This document shows positions 63,449 to 64,000 of a DNA stretch of 64,000 bases, piece after piece. A program made the translations under genes and the position numbers. Source of the stretch: JALONH01 sp046329235 (GTDB lineage Bacteria; Bacteroidota; Bacteroidia; Cytophagales; Cytophagaceae); assembly GCA_046329235.1 (NCBI GenBank), contig JAXLVA010000001.1, forward strand, positions 372,001-436,000. Reading direction: 5' to 3'. The notes below the pieces were generated by a model. The model was not told the DNA's origin. It saw nothing but the letters and a program-made list of their open reading frames with translations, and made no database searches. Position 1 is the first letter of the stretch; every line of letters begins with the position of its first letter.

Positions 63449-63916
63449 TTATTTTAATTTCCCTGTAATTTTTTCAAGTTTGTCTTCAAGCTTTTCAATC
63501 TTATCCGTGCTTTTAGTTGCTTGACTGTTCAGTTTATCCAGCTTACTCGTTTGCTTATCTATTTTGTCATTCTGTTTTTTTAATTTTTCGGCATAGGTTT
63601 GTGCGTCTTTGGCATTTTGAGCTACTTTGTTTGCGTATTTTTTTCCTTGGCCTACTTTAGCTGTATTGCTATTTAAATCGGAGATCGCTTGATTATACTT
63701 CGATTGAATCTCACTTAACTCTACATTTAATTTGTCGAGTTTGTCTTTCTCTACAACTATCCTATCCTTAGCACCACTGATGGTGGTATTGAGTTCATTT
63801 ATCTTAGCAACGGTTTTGACGGAGTCAATTCTTAGTTTGTCGATTTTAGATGTTTTTTGTCCGTAAACAAATGGGGTTAAACATAAGCTTAATACAATGG
63901 TTAAATACTTAATCAT
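63449..63916 (-). CDS. Secreted coiled-coil protein
   Basis: About 155 residues from ATG 63916. Signal peptide (to about residue 20, VYGQ), then an almost continuous lysine/aspartate-rich coiled coil with heptads (KIDKQTSKLDKLNSQ, KIEKLEDKLEKITGKLK). I do not recognise a family; periplasmic location is inferred. Confidence 0.6.
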   Translation of the reverse strand: MIKYLTIVLSLCLTPFVYGQKTSKIDKLRIDSVKTVAKINELNTTISGAKDRIVVEKDKLDKLNVELSEIQSKYNQAISDLNSNTAKVGQGKKYANKVAQNAKDAQTYAEKLKKQNDKIDKQTSKLDKLNSQATKSTDKIEKLEDKLEKITGKLK

Positions 63917-64000
63917 GAAAATTTTGGTTAATGAAAAACGATTAGTTATATAGTATGGATAGAGCAAATATATTGCCATTGTAATAAGAGCTTTGTATAT

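Overview
The window is a chromosomal piece of an AT-rich member of the Bacteroidota. Support: the promoter form TTTG-N19-TAnnTTTG (perfect copy before the tRNA-Gln gene), scarce Shine-Dalgarno sequences, and families typical of that phylum (DUF4197, DUF4199, DUF5723, DUF3078, DUF2279, a fused siroheme reductase/HEPN-like protein, long TamB). Complex I genes point to the Chitinophagales/Cytophagales side rather than a typical Flavobacteriaceae; this placement is an inference.

Backbone, 0-28 kb: a 5'-truncated mutS2; a five-gene minus-strand run (OsmC protein, MetZ, potassium channel, DUF4199, DUF4197); a divergent assimilation operon (fused siroheme reductase, SUMT, precorrin-2 dehydrogenase, rhodanese); envelope genes (DUF5723, VTT, DUF937, OmpA lipoprotein); a dienoyl-CoA-reductase-like SDR; tRNA-Gln, prs, rplY, pth, murI; then nuoH-N (membrane arm of complex I, with nuoI carrying a long repeat-rich tail) and purF.

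Accessory island, about 28.2-38.0 kb: a RelE/ParE toxin-antitoxin pair; a Zn-ribbon protein divergent from a tyrosine recombinase with an elaborate 10-bp-phased inverted-repeat array between them; a zeta-like kinase gene (interrupted by an in-frame stop) and a 53-aa partner coupled to the recombinase. Then comes an integron-like cassette array, the main find. Four structured sites (ends at 32219, 33905, 34934, 38030) share one architecture: exactly 119 nt from the C of the inverse core AAC to the G of the core GTT, 20-nt arms that covary between sites, a 72-nt terminal region, a 1-nt/5-nt asymmetric spacer and mismatches at fixed positions. Each intact cassette begins with about 15 nt complementary to the inverse core of its own site, with one conserved mismatch, which is the signature of excisable gene cassettes. 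The cassettes carry a 2H phosphoesterase, an AraC/VOC/Cdd1 trio, an AadS-like aminoglycoside adenylyltransferase, a HEPN-like protein, and a 5'-truncated cation transporter. An IS3-family element without target duplication has fused two cassettes by deletion. The recombinase lacks the insertion seen in canonical IntI.

Backbone, 38-64 kb: HxlR regulator and DsbA-like protein; DUF1304 and DUF1905 proteins; an NtrC-type regulator lacking a DNA-binding domain; RNase P RNA; a Smr-domain protein; DUF2279; mscL; a DUF3078 protein; photolyase; tamB head to head with tsaD; smpB; an NlpC/P60 peptidase; a beta-propeller protein; a glutamine-synthetase-like/APH-like/HAD-IIA group beside a NarK-type nitrate transporter with a 10-bp-phased repeat in its promoter; rpsA; tRNA-Cys; a thioesterase; and a coiled-coil secreted protein.
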